64,000 nt of DNA from Lytechinus pictus (lineage: Eukaryota; Echinodermata; Echinoidea; Temnopleuroida; Toxopneustidae), in contig NC_087245.1 of NCBI RefSeq assembly GCF_037042905.1, forward strand, positions 28,522,001 to 28,586,000. Reading direction: 5' to 3'. Below, piece after piece: positions 1 through 12,900 of this stretch. A program made the translations under genes and the position numbers. Positions within the stretch are counted from its first letter, which is position 1. Every line of letters begins with the position of its first letter. Below the pieces are notes generated by a model. That model had not been told where the DNA came from. It saw only the letters and a list, made by a program, of their open reading frames with translations, and searched no databases.

Positions 1-150
1 CCTGATTTCTGGATGCGAACCTTTCGACAGCACAATACCCCCTTACCTGGCAGTGCACGCCGACCCGATTGTTCCCGGCCCCGAGCGAGGGACCGCTCAG
101 CTAGTCAACCCCCACCCACGGGAAACTAGCGAGCCCGCCAATTTTGTCTT

Positions 151-266
151 ATTTGCATATTGCTGACTCGTGGCGTATTTGCATATACCTCAGGCTTATT
201 TGCATATACGAATCACCGGCCGCACCGTACATCGACGCACTGATTGGTGAAACGCCTGACCAATCA
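151..266 (+). promoter_or_regulatory. Three octamer motifs and a paired CCAAT box
   Basis: ATTTGCATAT occurs at 151-160, 177-186 and 198-207. It contains the octamer ATTTGCAT bound by POU/Oct factors and typical of histone H2B promoters. Downstream, TGATTGGT (241-248) and ACCAATCA (259-266) form an inverted CCAAT pair. No coding region recognised nearby explains it; it could belong to DDX54's missing first exon or to an element. Confidence 0.45.
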
Positions 267-1000
267 CACAACGGATCAGTGCCCACCTATTGTTCCCACG
301 TTCGTGTGTACGGTCCTGGGGATTGGTATGAATAGACTACGTTATCAGATAATTTTCGTCACTTGATAAAGAGTTGCAGCGGCACTCGAAAGCTCGTGAA
401 CTTGTAAGCTAGTGAACACTTTTTGTGAGAGTGATCACGAATTTCCTTTTTGACCATAGTAGATTGCGAGACAAATGAATACCCTCTAGCGATTAATAGG
501 GGGATTACTCCCCAGAAACGATAAGGTTGTTGATCAAAGATCTATAAGATATATAAAAGAAAAACATTCTAACAAAAGGGGATAACGTTTTAATAATTTT
601 TTCGGTTCTTTGAATTATCAGTGTACCAAGCACCATTTGTGATAAATTCAGCATTTTTTTTATAGATTAGTTTACAATTCCAATAATCTCAGTGGCCTAA
701 GATATATTTTCTGGGGTTATATTGACCCATTAAGTAAAGACAGAGAGAGAGGACTTATGTGATCAAGAAGTGATAAGATAGAAAAAAAACCTAAACATGT
801 TTGGCTCAATAGTCTTAAAAATAGCTTTGGAAAAAAATAAAATATGTTTGACCCCGCAATTGACCATTGACCAGTCTTTCAAAACCACCCCTTTTTTTTT
901 TGAAAATCAGTGTTTTTGATACCCTAAACGAGTGCATGCGCGGCCCGCATCCAAAACTGAAAAAAACACCCCTTTAAACGCATTTTTCGGTCATGCATGT

Positions 1001-2641
1001 CAGGGACTCGGTTTTATAATTATAAGGGGAGCAATAAAAAGCTCTCCTAGAACTTTTAAGGAGAGCGGTAGAGGAGCACTTCAAAAAGCTCTTCTTCAAC
1101 ATACAAGGGGAGCTTTTTGCCCAATTAACAAAATGGATGGAGGAAATGTACTATAAAATTACAATCAACAACCAAAGGAAGTATTTATAATTGTTTTACA
1201 ATGTATTGTAATTAGATTGTGTGTTGTAAAACCTGTTTTAGTTAGGTTTTGACTTTGGCTAAAAGTTAAGTCACTGACAATTTTTTTTTTTTTCGGGGGC
1301 TCCATTTTAATTTTTTTGTCAAATTTCGGGGGCTCTTTTTAAATGCTACTTTTTTGTATTTTGAGGAATACCTGTTCACTTATTAAGGAATTATTACTTT
1401 TTGTTTAATATTGTATGATTTTTAAAGTTATTTATCATGTTTAGAATCTTGGATGTGGGTGTGTGTGGATGGGTGGGTGTGTGTGGGTGTGTGCGTGTGT
1501 GTGTGACTGTGAGTTGGACTTGGATATAAATGAATTCAATATCTAATTTCCACTCCATTTATTCCAATACAATACCCTAGTCAGCCATGTACATGTAATA
1601 AAGGCCCACTTACCCTAACTTTTCCTGAAGTTCTTTGAAAACGCAGATCTCCATGAAAATTTAATTTCTCTATGGGGGAGTCTAAATTTGGTGAGAATGT
1701 ATTCATTAAGAACTTAAATATACATGACAATGAAGAAATCATCAAACTTTATTGGCAGTTTTGAATAATATTCCTGAAATGTAAACTCTGTCTGAAACAG
1801 AAAATCACCATCATTGAGGCCTTTACTGAGCGAATTGTCCCCCAGAGCTCTGGCAGAGAGACAGAGCTCCAACTGGCTAGCTAGAAAAGCGCCAATGCGT
1901 GAGCCTGCCGCCGTCCTTGTAAAAAAAGATGGAGCTTTGTTTGATGATTTATTGTCTGATATAATACCTCATCCCCTAGAAAAAGAAAACAAATTATTTT
2001 TTAGTTATAATTGATAAATTAGATAACTTATTTTGGAAGTTAATAAGCCGTTTTGAAAAGCAAAGCCGAATGACAACTCACCAATGCTAGGTTACTAGAC
2101 TCTGGGATTTATTTCCTGTGTAATTCGAATTATTTTATCACAGAATTGTGATATCTGTAGCGGAAACATGTGCATTCGAAATGGCACACGGTGGTAGTCA
2201 TAATGGACCCCTATACATGCAACTCTTTCCCGACCGTTGCGTTGATTTTTTTTTTCCATACCTGGTACCATGTGTATGGAAATACGTGGTACAGAAAAAA
2301 TAACGCAACTTCGGAATTTGAAACTGCGCTACTCGCTACTTTTAAGGCTTATTCGTGATTTTGAGTGTGGATTTTGGATGGTTTTTAAATGGTAAGCGGA
2401 GCTCGAGCATATGGCACTAGTGGGCCGTTGAGTTGTTATCACTCGGCAATAATTTCGGGGGCGACATTCAGATTTTATGTCGCCCCCGAAAGCATGATTT
2501 TGGGTGATTTTGAGGGCGACTTTAGGCATTTGCGCGCAGGTCAGCTATCGCGAGGCGCGCTATTAATCGCGCTACCAAAAATGGATTAAGGCGCGCATGT
2601 AGCGCGCGATCGCTCTCGCGCGCCTTAAAATCGAGTCCCTG
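1001..2641. mobile_element. 1.64-kb nonautonomous DNA transposon with 6-bp target duplication
   Basis: The ends are CAGGGACTCGGTTTTA and the complement of CAGGGACTCGATTTTA, flanked by GCATGT at 995-1000 and 2642-2647. The flanks join into a sequence matching the uninterrupted repeat at 58811-58838, which proves insertion. Inside are GC-rich subterminal hairpins (for example 2457-2487, gggggcgaca.../...tgtcgccccc) and a region of short palindromes near 2530-2630. No transposase frame is visible. The CAGGG end resembles hAT elements, but hAT normally duplicates 8 bp. Confidence 0.8.
1459..1504. repeat. GT/GGGT-rich microsatellite
   Basis: An irregular run of gtgtgtg and ggtgggtg units inside the 1001-2641 element. 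Confidence 0.8.
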
Positions 2642-3185
2642 GCATGTGTACAGCAATATATTTGAATGCCCCACCCCCCCCCCCCGTTTTATTGTAGATC
2701 TATTTCAGTATGTCAACAGCTAAATTATTTCACACCCGCTCCTGAAAGAATAATGAATGTTTTTACTTTTCATGAACCATTAAAAAATTGAAATTTATGC
2801 ATTATGTTACATAGCCATATGTGGCAGCTGCTTGTTTATGATGTCATAAATCAAACACTTAAAAGACCCTATACTGTAGACCCTAACTTTCTTTATCTTT
2901 GATGGATTTTCCTCAAATCTTCACCAAAGTTTTTTTTAATAATTTGCTGGTATGTTTACATAAAAATGTTTGTTAGGGTAAACTTCCCCATTAATATAAA
3001 TTATACAGAATGTCAGAAACTGATGACACATCAGAGTGCAGTGCCACTGCCAGTGTGACAATTGGACAAATTTCAAAATGATGCTGTTCCAACATTAATT
3101 TAAGTTTTCACCAGAAGAGATCATATCCTGTTTCATCTAAATTTTGTGATTGTTGAGCAGTCATCAGTAGCTACATGTACATGTA

Positions 3186-3445
3186 TTTTCTTATTAAATG
3201 AAAACTTTTAATATTTAAGGGATTGTAGGCCTAATTTGTACTTTTAGTTAAAGTTCATTTATTTCATTCACCTTAAAAACATGTGTACATAGACAAGAGA
3301 ATTATCAGAAACAATTTTCTTATTAAATGAAAACTTTTTATATTCAAGGGATTGTAGGCCTAATTTGTATTTTTAGTTCAAGTTCATTTATTTCATTCAC
3401 CTTAAAAACATGTGTACATAGACAAGAGAATTATCAGAAACAATT
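3186..3445. repeat. Recent 129-bp tandem duplication
   Basis: Units 3186-3314 and 3315-3445 are nearly identical, both running from 'ttttcttattaaatg' to 'tatcagaaacaatt'. The few differences suggest a young event. It lies within 0.6 kb of the first recognised DDX54 exon. Confidence 0.88.
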
Positions 3446-3794
3446 GAAGGTAAAAAGACAATGAATACAACGACATAAACAGTTTTATTGGAATTGGGAA
3501 TGACAAAAGGAGCTCGAAGACTTATAAACGTCGACCCCTTTGTACATAAGTCAATTTTGATTTTGAATAATTGCATTCCAAAATGGTTGTCCCATTCCAT
3601 AGTTGAGATTTGAGAATTGCGGCATAAATCTAACAACATTAGTTTGATATCATCATTTAATATTCATTCCAGTTTAACTTTTTGGAGCTGCAAGAGGAAT
3701 TATCTCATCAAGTATCAAGATAGTAAACACTGATCTGTTTGCCATTTCCAATTTTAAAAAGTCAAGAAAATACCTTCTTGCTTCCTTTTTACAG

Positions 3795-3918
3795 ATGAAA
3801 GTTTCAGCAGGATTTCCTACCATTGATGGTTATTCTTCGGATGCAGACATAGACACCAGGGCATTGGTTAAACAACAGAACAGGAAAAAGAAAAAGTCTG
3901 GAGGTTTCCAATCTATGG
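3795..3918 (+). CDS. DDX54: DDX54 exon A (first recognised exon)
   Basis: The exon follows a pyrimidine-rich stretch and 'tttttacag', and ends before GTAAGA. It encodes [19 protein letters not shown] and then a lysine run and SGGFQSMG, matching the region just before the Q motif in human DDX54. The ATG at 3795 sits exactly at the acceptor, so it is more likely an internal codon than the true start. Confidence 0.9.
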
Positions 3919-6900
3919 GTAAGACTGTAACAACACATAACACTGACAGATTCAAATCAGTATTTCAGAAGCAGATTTTTCTGTTTCAATGTCAAGTCTA
4001 CCCCGTACAAAAAGTTGATTTGAATAAAAAGAGAAAAAAAATCAACAGGCATAATTATTAGCCCTATGTATCAGGTATCTAAATATTTTCGAGCTCTACA
4101 GAGTGGATATAAACACTTGATAAGTTGTATTACTTAGTGACAGAATGTTAACTGTCTTTTAAAATCCTATTTAATTACTCTTTTTTATTCACTTCTCTTC
4201 ATTCCAATAGGTCTTAGCCATGCGGTTTTTAAAGGTATCATGAAGAAAGGATATAAAATCCCTACACCTATACAACGAAAAGTAAGTATTTCACTGAGTC
4301 TTTACAATACTCTCATCAGCGACCCCAAAAATATCTTACTGACACTCTGAACTTATGTCTCTATTCCTAGTCTTAAATGGATCATCATAGACAGATTGTC
4401 ATTTGCAAATGTATTTTCAGCTGCTAAAACTGATTCACATTTGCTGCATCAGATATCTATGGTGTGTGGCATCTCATTTATCATCAAAGAAGATTAAGAC
4501 ATTGGTTAACATTAAAAAAATGTGTTGTTTAGAAACATCCCGAAATTTGCTGTCTGTTTTATTTCATATCATTCATATCGAAGAAAAAAAAATACCTAAG
4601 AAGAAAAAAAAAATTATTGCAGACCCTTTCAAGAGATACACTGTAGATCTGTAACTGAACTATAATCTTTTGATTATTATACTGGAGAGTCTAATTTTAA
4701 CAAATGTAGTATATGAAATAAAATTGGGATGATGTTACTAGTCACTTTATCTTTAAACATAAAAAAATTATTTTCAGATGCAATTTTGTAAGGGTTTCAT
4801 TTTTACGACACATTCCAGAAACAGGTTACAAATGTGATCTTACAGATCAAATGTTGTAGAGGCAAATCAATGTTAACCATTGCTTTTAAGTGTACTGTCA
4901 TTGCCTTTAATCAAGTCTTCAAATACTGCTTTCCCAAGCAATCTAAATCATGTGAACATCTTGCAATTCTTCATTCATCTGTATGTTATAAAAGTGCCAT
5001 TAATAAAAGCAAGAAGGGAGTCTGATGTCCAGATGCTTTATAGAAAATTATTAATTTTTCAGCTGGGTTTTATCAACGCACATGCATCAAATAATTCTGA
5101 AAGCTTATGCATTTTGATATTGTCTCACATAAAATATCTATTGCAAAGTTCTTGATATTTCGGTCTTGTCCACACAAACAACTATGTCTGGATGTGCAAC
5201 AACTGGATATACATCAAGTTTTGTAGTGCTAGTGAATGTATACTTTGACTCTTGTGTTCCAGTGCATACCGATTATCATGGAAGGACAAGATGTTGTGGG
5301 AATGGCACGAACAGGGAGTGGTAAGACAGCAGCCTTTCTCCTTCCCATGCTGGAGCGGCTCCAGAGACGATCAGCCCAGTCTGGTGCTAGAGCCCTGATC
5401 CTGTCACCCACCAGGGAGCTGGCTCTTCAAACACTGAAATTCACCAAGGAGGTAAGCATTTCATGAAAACCTGCATTTAGTGAAGATTGATTTGTCGAAT
5501 TTGTGGGCCATCAATGAAGTTGCTTTCTTTTCCCTACAGATGATTTTTTTTTTATTTTATCAAGTTTTCTTTGAGATCAATGTCTGTTGCTTTACGAAAT
5601 GGATTATTTTATCTCCTATTAACAAAGACATGTCCTATTGGGGAGAAAAGGAAAGACCAAATTATGATTATTTGAAATATAAAGAACTTAATACATGTAG
5701 GTCATTGAAAATCCTTTTTAATTGCTTGAATTTTACCCTAAAATCTGATAGCTATGGCTATGTCATATATATCTACCGTAAGTAACGGTGTATTAACCGC
5801 ACCCGTGTATTAACCGCACCCCCCATTTTCGGATGGAAAAAAAAATCATTAAAAAAAAAAAAAAAATCAAAAAAAAAAAAATGTAATCAAACTTACTTTC
5901 TATCTCTAATATGCGTATTTAAGAAAGAGTCAAGAACCAAAAAATATCGAAGAATTACTGGTAAAAAATGATGGGAAATCAGCGCTTCGTCACTTATCTG
6001 CAAGTTGCCGATATTATTGGCCACTTCCACACTTCGAGTCACCTCACACACACACATATGGTACCGGTGTTCATTGCAAGTACCAATACCAGCATCAACA
6101 TGGGGGCTCACCCATACGAGAAGATCGTTCATATCATATTTCCTGCATCACAGCCCCACTTTTGCTTTCAGAATTCTGTCTAGCATTCAATGTCTTGACA
6201 TGAATTTTAGACAAGGGAATACGGGAAGGTTCAAGATACGAGAAATTTGCGATTTTGTTCAGGTGTTTTTCTTGTCTGCTTTGAACCACTACCAGTAGTT
6301 CTCAGTACGTGTGTGGCGGTATCTTACAGACAGCAAAATAGGAAAAAAAATGCTAGTACCGGTATACCGTATTTTCAATGGGAGCTCTGGGCGGGAATAA
6401 AGTGAATAATAATTAAAAATAAAAAGTCGGAAGGAGTGAAGATGGGGATTGAAGATTGATTTTGAGATGATGGATGATAGAGAGAAATGAAGGAAAGGCA
6501 AATGAAAGAAATTAATTGTCAAATAATACCAATAATTTGTCAAACAAAATAACTTCCACGGAAAGGTAAAGCGCCAGCTTACGTTGACGTTGCGATAAAC
6601 ATTACACATGCATGTCTTATTCGGCTAGCTGCACCGCGCTGTGCGATCGATTGGCGTCTGAACTTTGCCGCGATGACTAAAAAATGACAACAAAGACAGA
6701 GTCACACCATTAAAAAAAGTCAGTTTCATGAAGGTAGGTGCGTTTGTTACCGTGATATAACTTTGAGGGACATTTACGGCAAATACCGGTAGTCATAGTT
6801 GCTTCCCTTTTATACCCGCGGCTCATACCCCTCTAAACGGGATTGCCCCAAGCGGCTACGCTCGGCCACCCGACCCGAGTTGAAAACTGGTAGTGGTATC

Positions 6901-9900
6901 GGGCTGAGATTGGCTTGGCTCAGACCTGTCACCGTGTATAAACCGCACCCCCGACTTTTGATTCTGTCCCGCCGAGAAAAAGGTGCGGTTAATACACCGT
7001 TACTTACGGTACTCCTAATACCTTTCTCTCAAGAAGTTCCAAGCAATTGTAACAAAGGAATGTGTTCCTTTTCTGTTAATCATTATTGTTGTAGATGTGT
7101 GTGAACACACATGTATTGACATAAAATAAATAATTTTTTATTTCAACTATAAATTCAACATCATATTGATTTTGTTAAAATCATTATCTCCTATTAACAG
7201 AGACAGGTCCTATCACGGAGGAAAGGAAAGACCAAATTATGATTATTTTGAATATAAAGAACTTAATAGGTCATTGAAAATCCTTTTTAATTGCTTGAAT
7301 TTTGCCTAAAATCTGATAGCTATGTCATATATATCTAATCCTAATACCTTTCTCTCAAGAAGTTCTAGAGCAATTGTAACAAAGGAATATGTGTTCCTTT
7401 TCTGTTAATCATTATGGTTGTAGATGTGTGTGAATGATTAAGATCGGTATACATGTATTGACATAAAATAAATCATTTTTTTATTTCAACTATAAATTCA
7501 ACATCATATTGATTTTGTTAAAATCATTATCTCCTATTAACAGAGACAGGTCCTATCGCGGAGGAAAGGAAAGACCAAATTATGATTATTTTGAATATAA
7601 AGAACTTGATAGGTCATTAAAAATCCTTTTTAATTGCTTGAATTTTGCCTAAAATCTGATAGCTATGTCATATATATCTAATCCTAATACCTTTCTCTCA
7701 AGAAGTTCTAGAGCAATTGTAGCAAAGGAATATGTGTTCCTTATCTGTTAATCATTATGGTTGTAGATGTGTGTGAATGATTAAGATCAGTATATTGACA
7801 TAAAAATAAATAATTTTTATTTCAACTATAAAGCCAACATCATATAGAATTTTATAAATTTTTCATCACAATACAGTGTATGTTGTTCAAAGGTTGAAAT
7901 CTAATCAGGTGTGGTAATTCATTCATTCAAACAGCTATCTCGTTACATGGATCTGAGGTCAGAGGTCATCCTTGGAGGTGACCGGATGGATGACCAGTTT
8001 GCTGCCCTTCATGAGAACCCTGACATCCTGATCGCTACCCCTGGTCGTCTTCTTCACGTCCTGGTTGAGATGGACCTCAAGCTCATGCAAGTGGAGTATG
8101 TGGTCTTTGATGAGGCTGACAGGTAAAAGTTTTTTAATCTTTTGATTACTGAATTGTAAGTAAAACTTCCATGTGCTTTATAAAGGAACCATTCAGCTCC
8201 ATTAGGCTAGTGTGCATGTGCTAGAAGTGAGAGAAAACAAAATATGAAGCCTTAGAGGTAAATTGAATGAAGAAAAAAGGATGGATAAAAGAGGAAACTG
8301 AGAAAGAATCAAGCTGCTTACTAGAGAAGTCCATATTAGGCCTAGTCAGTATAAATGCTGGCTGGACATGCAGTGACAATGGATGTATGTATAATTGATA
8401 TTCTTGAGGTTGGCTGTAATCCATACAAGTCTATGACTTTCTGAAGAACAAAAAAGTAGTTCATGAAGTTATCAGCTTAAGTTTGAAAGTTGTGGTCTAG
8501 TTATCCTGACTCTTGCCTTTTAAATAGAAGGTCAAGTCCCAGCAATGGTTTGATTTCCTTCAGCAAGAAATTGATCCACACACTGCTGCCTGGTAGGATC
8601 AATTCTTTGAATGCACCAAGCATCTTTGGAAGCTGGGGTTAATATATAGTGCGTCCCAGAAAAAACGAAACCGAGATTTAGCGATGATTTATCATAACTT
8701 AATCCCAAATACAATAGACAAATGACCTATCAATGTAAAGCTTGGAATCTTCTCTTTCATCTGATATTACTTAGATTATTTCTCCTTCACGCATGAGTGA
8801 GCAAAAATGATTTGAAGAGGGGATACCAAAAAGTCATTTGGCGGGTTGTATCTGGCTTTCAAAATGAAAACCACATTTTTAAAAAGTTCAATATCTGCTC
8901 TTTAATTTGATACCTCAATTACAGAAAATGGTCAAGAAATAACATAGTTCTGGTTATTTGAAATAAGGCTTGAATTTCAATAATTTCATAAAATGAAGAG
9001 GTTTTACAGGCTAGCGTTCAAACTCACTCGACACTCCGTTTTGTTTACGATCAGCCATGCATTAAGTCTTTTGTTAACCATGCGATAGCTTCTGTGGGAA
9101 ACCAGTGAAAACAGTTTATTTAATGAAATTATGGAAATTCAAGCCTTATTTCAAATAACCAGAACTTTGTTATTTCTTGACCATTTTCTGTGATTGAGGT
9201 ATCAAATTAAAGAGCAGATATTGAACTTGTAAGACATGTGGTTTTCTTTTTGAAATTCAGATACCCCCCGCCAAATGAGTTTTTGGTATCCTTTCTTCAA
9301 ATTGTTTTTGCTCACTCATGCGTGAATGAGGAATCATCTAAGTAATATCACATGAAAGAGGAGATTCTAAGCTTTACATTGGTAGGTCATTTGTCTATTG
9401 TATTTGGGATTAAGTTATGATAAATCATCGCTAAATCTCCGATTCGTTTTTTCTGGGACGCACTGTATAGTGCACCATTGAATAGGCAACTAGAGAATTG
9501 GTGCCTCATAAATACTAAATGTTTTTATTATTACATTCAATATGTTCTAGCTGTATGGTTTTCTTTTCACCTCACTGCAGTATTATTTTATCTCATTTTA
9601 TCCAGGTTATTTGAAATGGGTTTTGCTGAGCAGTTGAATGAGATCTTATCCAGGTTACCAGACAATCGTCAGACCTTACTCTTCTCAGCCACCCTGCCGA
9701 AGAGTCTGGTAGAGTTTGCCAGTGCAGGTCTGAGTGAACCAGTGTTGGTCAGACTAGATGTAGAATCGAAGATTAGTGATCAGTTAAAGGTGTGTGTGTG
9801 TGTGTCTCTCTCTTTTTTTTGGAATGGGGGGGGGGGGGTAGTGCATGTCAGTATATATAGTAAGATGTTTTATGTTTTTGAAAGGAAGACATTGTTCCTC

Positions 9901-12900
9901 AGATGAATTAGATCCAACTTTATACTTGTAATCTCGTTGTTTTTTCTGTTTTTTCTGTTCTTTATCATATTACTCCAAATATATTGCAGAAATCTACATA
10001 TAAAACTACAAAACCAAATTAATTGTATATTGCATCTTTTGTGCTGAAGTTTCATTTCCAGGCAGTCATATGATTGTTTACTAGTGGCTTGAATGATTGC
10101 ATTCAGACTTAATGAATGCTTCCAATTGTCTATTGTCATCATTGGTTCCCTTATTCCTAGAACTTTCTGTGTCTCCTTTCTTTCATTTTGGCTTGAGCAT
10201 TCTGCAAAGAGGATTTAGTTCAGTATGTAAATCATATGTATTACTACCATTAAGGGAAAATGATTCTCTTCTCTCTCTCTCAACAGAATATGTTTCTATA
10301 CACACGGAATAATGACAAGACAGCCGTGTTGTTGCACCTTTTACGTTCTGTCATCCAGCCCAATCAGTTGACAGTTGTCTTCTTGGCTACAAGGCATCAT
10401 GTTGAATATGTCAGGGAGGTAAAGTCATAAAAGCTAATCTTTAATTTGGTAAATCCCCCAAATTGTATGTCACAGTTACTATTCTAATTGATTACTAGAA
10501 TTTATGAATGTGTGTGCCATCAAAATTCTAATGATATGAAGGATATAAAATAAAATTGTGTTAATTTTACAGACTTAACACCCAAATTTATTTGACTCAT
10601 TGCCGAATCGAAATAAAGTATCTGCATATTTTAGCCTTGTTACATGTTTAACCCCTTCTCAAGCATTGATTGGTTGATATTTCATGGTATAATCCTTGTC
10701 TATAGCTTTCTAAATATCCAATTACTATTAAAGTTTGTTAAGCAAGGGCTATTTATTCTGAAAATAAAAACATTCCAGAGCGGTCGTTTGGAGGTGAAAC
10801 AAGCTATCTTTTACATAAACCATTTAACCTTCTTAATTAAGACTTTTGAATCATCGCTGTCAGATGGTAAAATGGTCTATCTTCAAGTTAGACAAGTTTA
10901 CCGCCACTTCACACGGCTGTCAGATGGTAAAACGGTCTATCTCGAGAATAGCTAAAGAATGTTGTGCATTGGGATAAGATGGTAAAATTGTCTATCTAGA
11001 AGATAGACCATTTTACCATCTTTTGATGTGTAGTATGAGTGTATACATGTGCTGTGGTTAAACAGTCTATCTACACAAAAATCTCATTTATTTCATAATT
11101 AAAACCCCAAATAAGCTAAATATTCTTCAGTTGTTAGTGTTTATTGTGCTTTTTCTTTTCCCATTGCTAAAAATGCATTATTTCTGTCTCATAAAAAGGC
11201 TCAAATCTCTAAACTTTAAATTCATTTTTCTCAGAACAGCGAGTTTCGAGACAGACTGTTTACCATCTGACTGCCAAGAGAGAGGGAGCTAGATGCCAAA
11301 TTTGAATTCTGGTGGCTGAAAAAATGTCATGTACATGTATATCCTCTATTCACATCTTTGCTATACAGTTACCTGTACCGCCTCTGCATCAGGCCTGCTC
11401 TGCATTGCAATATTTTTTGACAAAGTACAATTTATGAATGCAAGTAGTTATACCTCTTTATCTGTCTTTCAATCTGATAGTTGCTAGATCAGGCAGGCAT
11501 CAGCTGCACCTACATATACAGTGCCCTGGACCAGGCTGCAAGGAAGATCAATGTTGCCAAGTTCACCCACAAGAAGACTCATATCCTCCTTGTAACAGAC
11601 ATTGCTGCCCGAGGTATTGACATCCCTATGCTAGACGTTGTCATCAACTTCCACTTCCCAGGCAAACCAAAGCTCTTTGTACATAGAGTCGGTAAGTATA
11701 AAATGCACTTGAAGTACAAGGGGAACAATATGGACCTTTGTCCAAAGCTTTTGACATCATCTTGGAAACCGGCAAAGGGATCCTGCAGATCTTGGTCCAA
11801 ACCTGTCAACATTCTTTTAAACCTGTTGACATTGTTATCTTCCATATAATGTCACATGGCCAGAACAGGAAAGACTGGTAGAGCCTACTTTCTGGTTGCT
11901 CTTGATGAATGCCTCTATCTCATCTTCAAATGTCAAAGGCAGTCCTATAGACCTTTGCCCAAACCTGTTGATATTCTTATCCTCCTTAGGTCGTGTGGCC
12001 AGAGCAGGAAGGACTGGTACAGCCTACTCTCTTGTAGCTCCTGATGAAGTCCCATACCTCATAGACCTTCATCTGTTCCTGGGCAAGGATATTGCACTCT
12101 TCAAGAAGGACGATAAGATTTCTGAAGAAGGTACTTTCAAATTTTGAAGTCAAGTATCACGCTCCTGTTAATAGGTTAAAGGTTGTTTCTGCCGAAACAT
12201 TGACAATAAACAATGCATACTTATATTGATTACTCACCCCCCCCCCCCCCAAAAAAAAGAGAACTGATTAATTATTCCTTCTAATAATGAAAATATTTCT
12301 GAATATCATGCTTAAAATATCAAGAAATTTCTGTTTTAGTTGTCATTTCATTTCATTAAAATTGATTAATAGATAAGTGTGGAATTCTTGCTTCAGAGAC
12401 TACTCTAAACATCCAGAAGATTGTGTTTTAGTTAAAAAAATGCATTTTAGCGGCGCAAATGTGCCCTCACCGAGTCATATTTAACCTATAAGCAGTGATG
12501 CCACTTGTTCTTTTTTGGCAGATTTTATACTGTTTAATTAAAATAATAATAATAATAATAATTAGACTTATATCTCCCCAAATCCACTCTGTAGAGTGCT
12601 CAAGGCGCTTTTTAGGAAATTATAAAAGAAATTAAGAAGATTTGAAGAGAAATGTTTTGAAGTAATGTTTGAAAGTTTCAGAGGTCAAGCACTGTTTGAT
12701 GTTTTCTTAGAGGATGAGTAAACAAATGATCTTTCACCCCAGGTTTTGGAAACTTTGGGGGTAACAAGAGAATTGGAAAAGGAGGAACGTAAGGATCTTG
12801 AAAATACTGCAGGTTTCATGTAAAGTGCCTGTTTTTATATCCCCCAAATCGTAATATGCACATAATAATATAGGATTTGTATAGCGCACGTATCCACCTT

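Larger units (their letters stand above)
820..2690 (+). repeat. Truncated MITE, copy 1, interrupted by the 1001-2641 transposon
   Basis: Bases 835-1000 and 2642-2690 match 58668-58853 closely ('tatgtttgaccccgc', 'gaccattgaccagtctttca', 'gcgcggcccgc', 'catgtgtac'). The right end has the same poly-C terminus. The left half of the family is missing here. Confidence 0.75.

Noticed and set aside
1814..2014. 66-codon frame as the DDX54 N-terminal exon
   Set aside because: It lies within the 1001-2641 transposon, shows no similarity to the DDX54 N-terminus, and has no suitable donor.
3795..3797. ATG as the true start of DDX54
   Set aside because: It lies exactly after a pyrimidine-rich acceptor ending in 'acag', and the family has more N-terminal sequence. 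The first exon is likely missing or outside the window.
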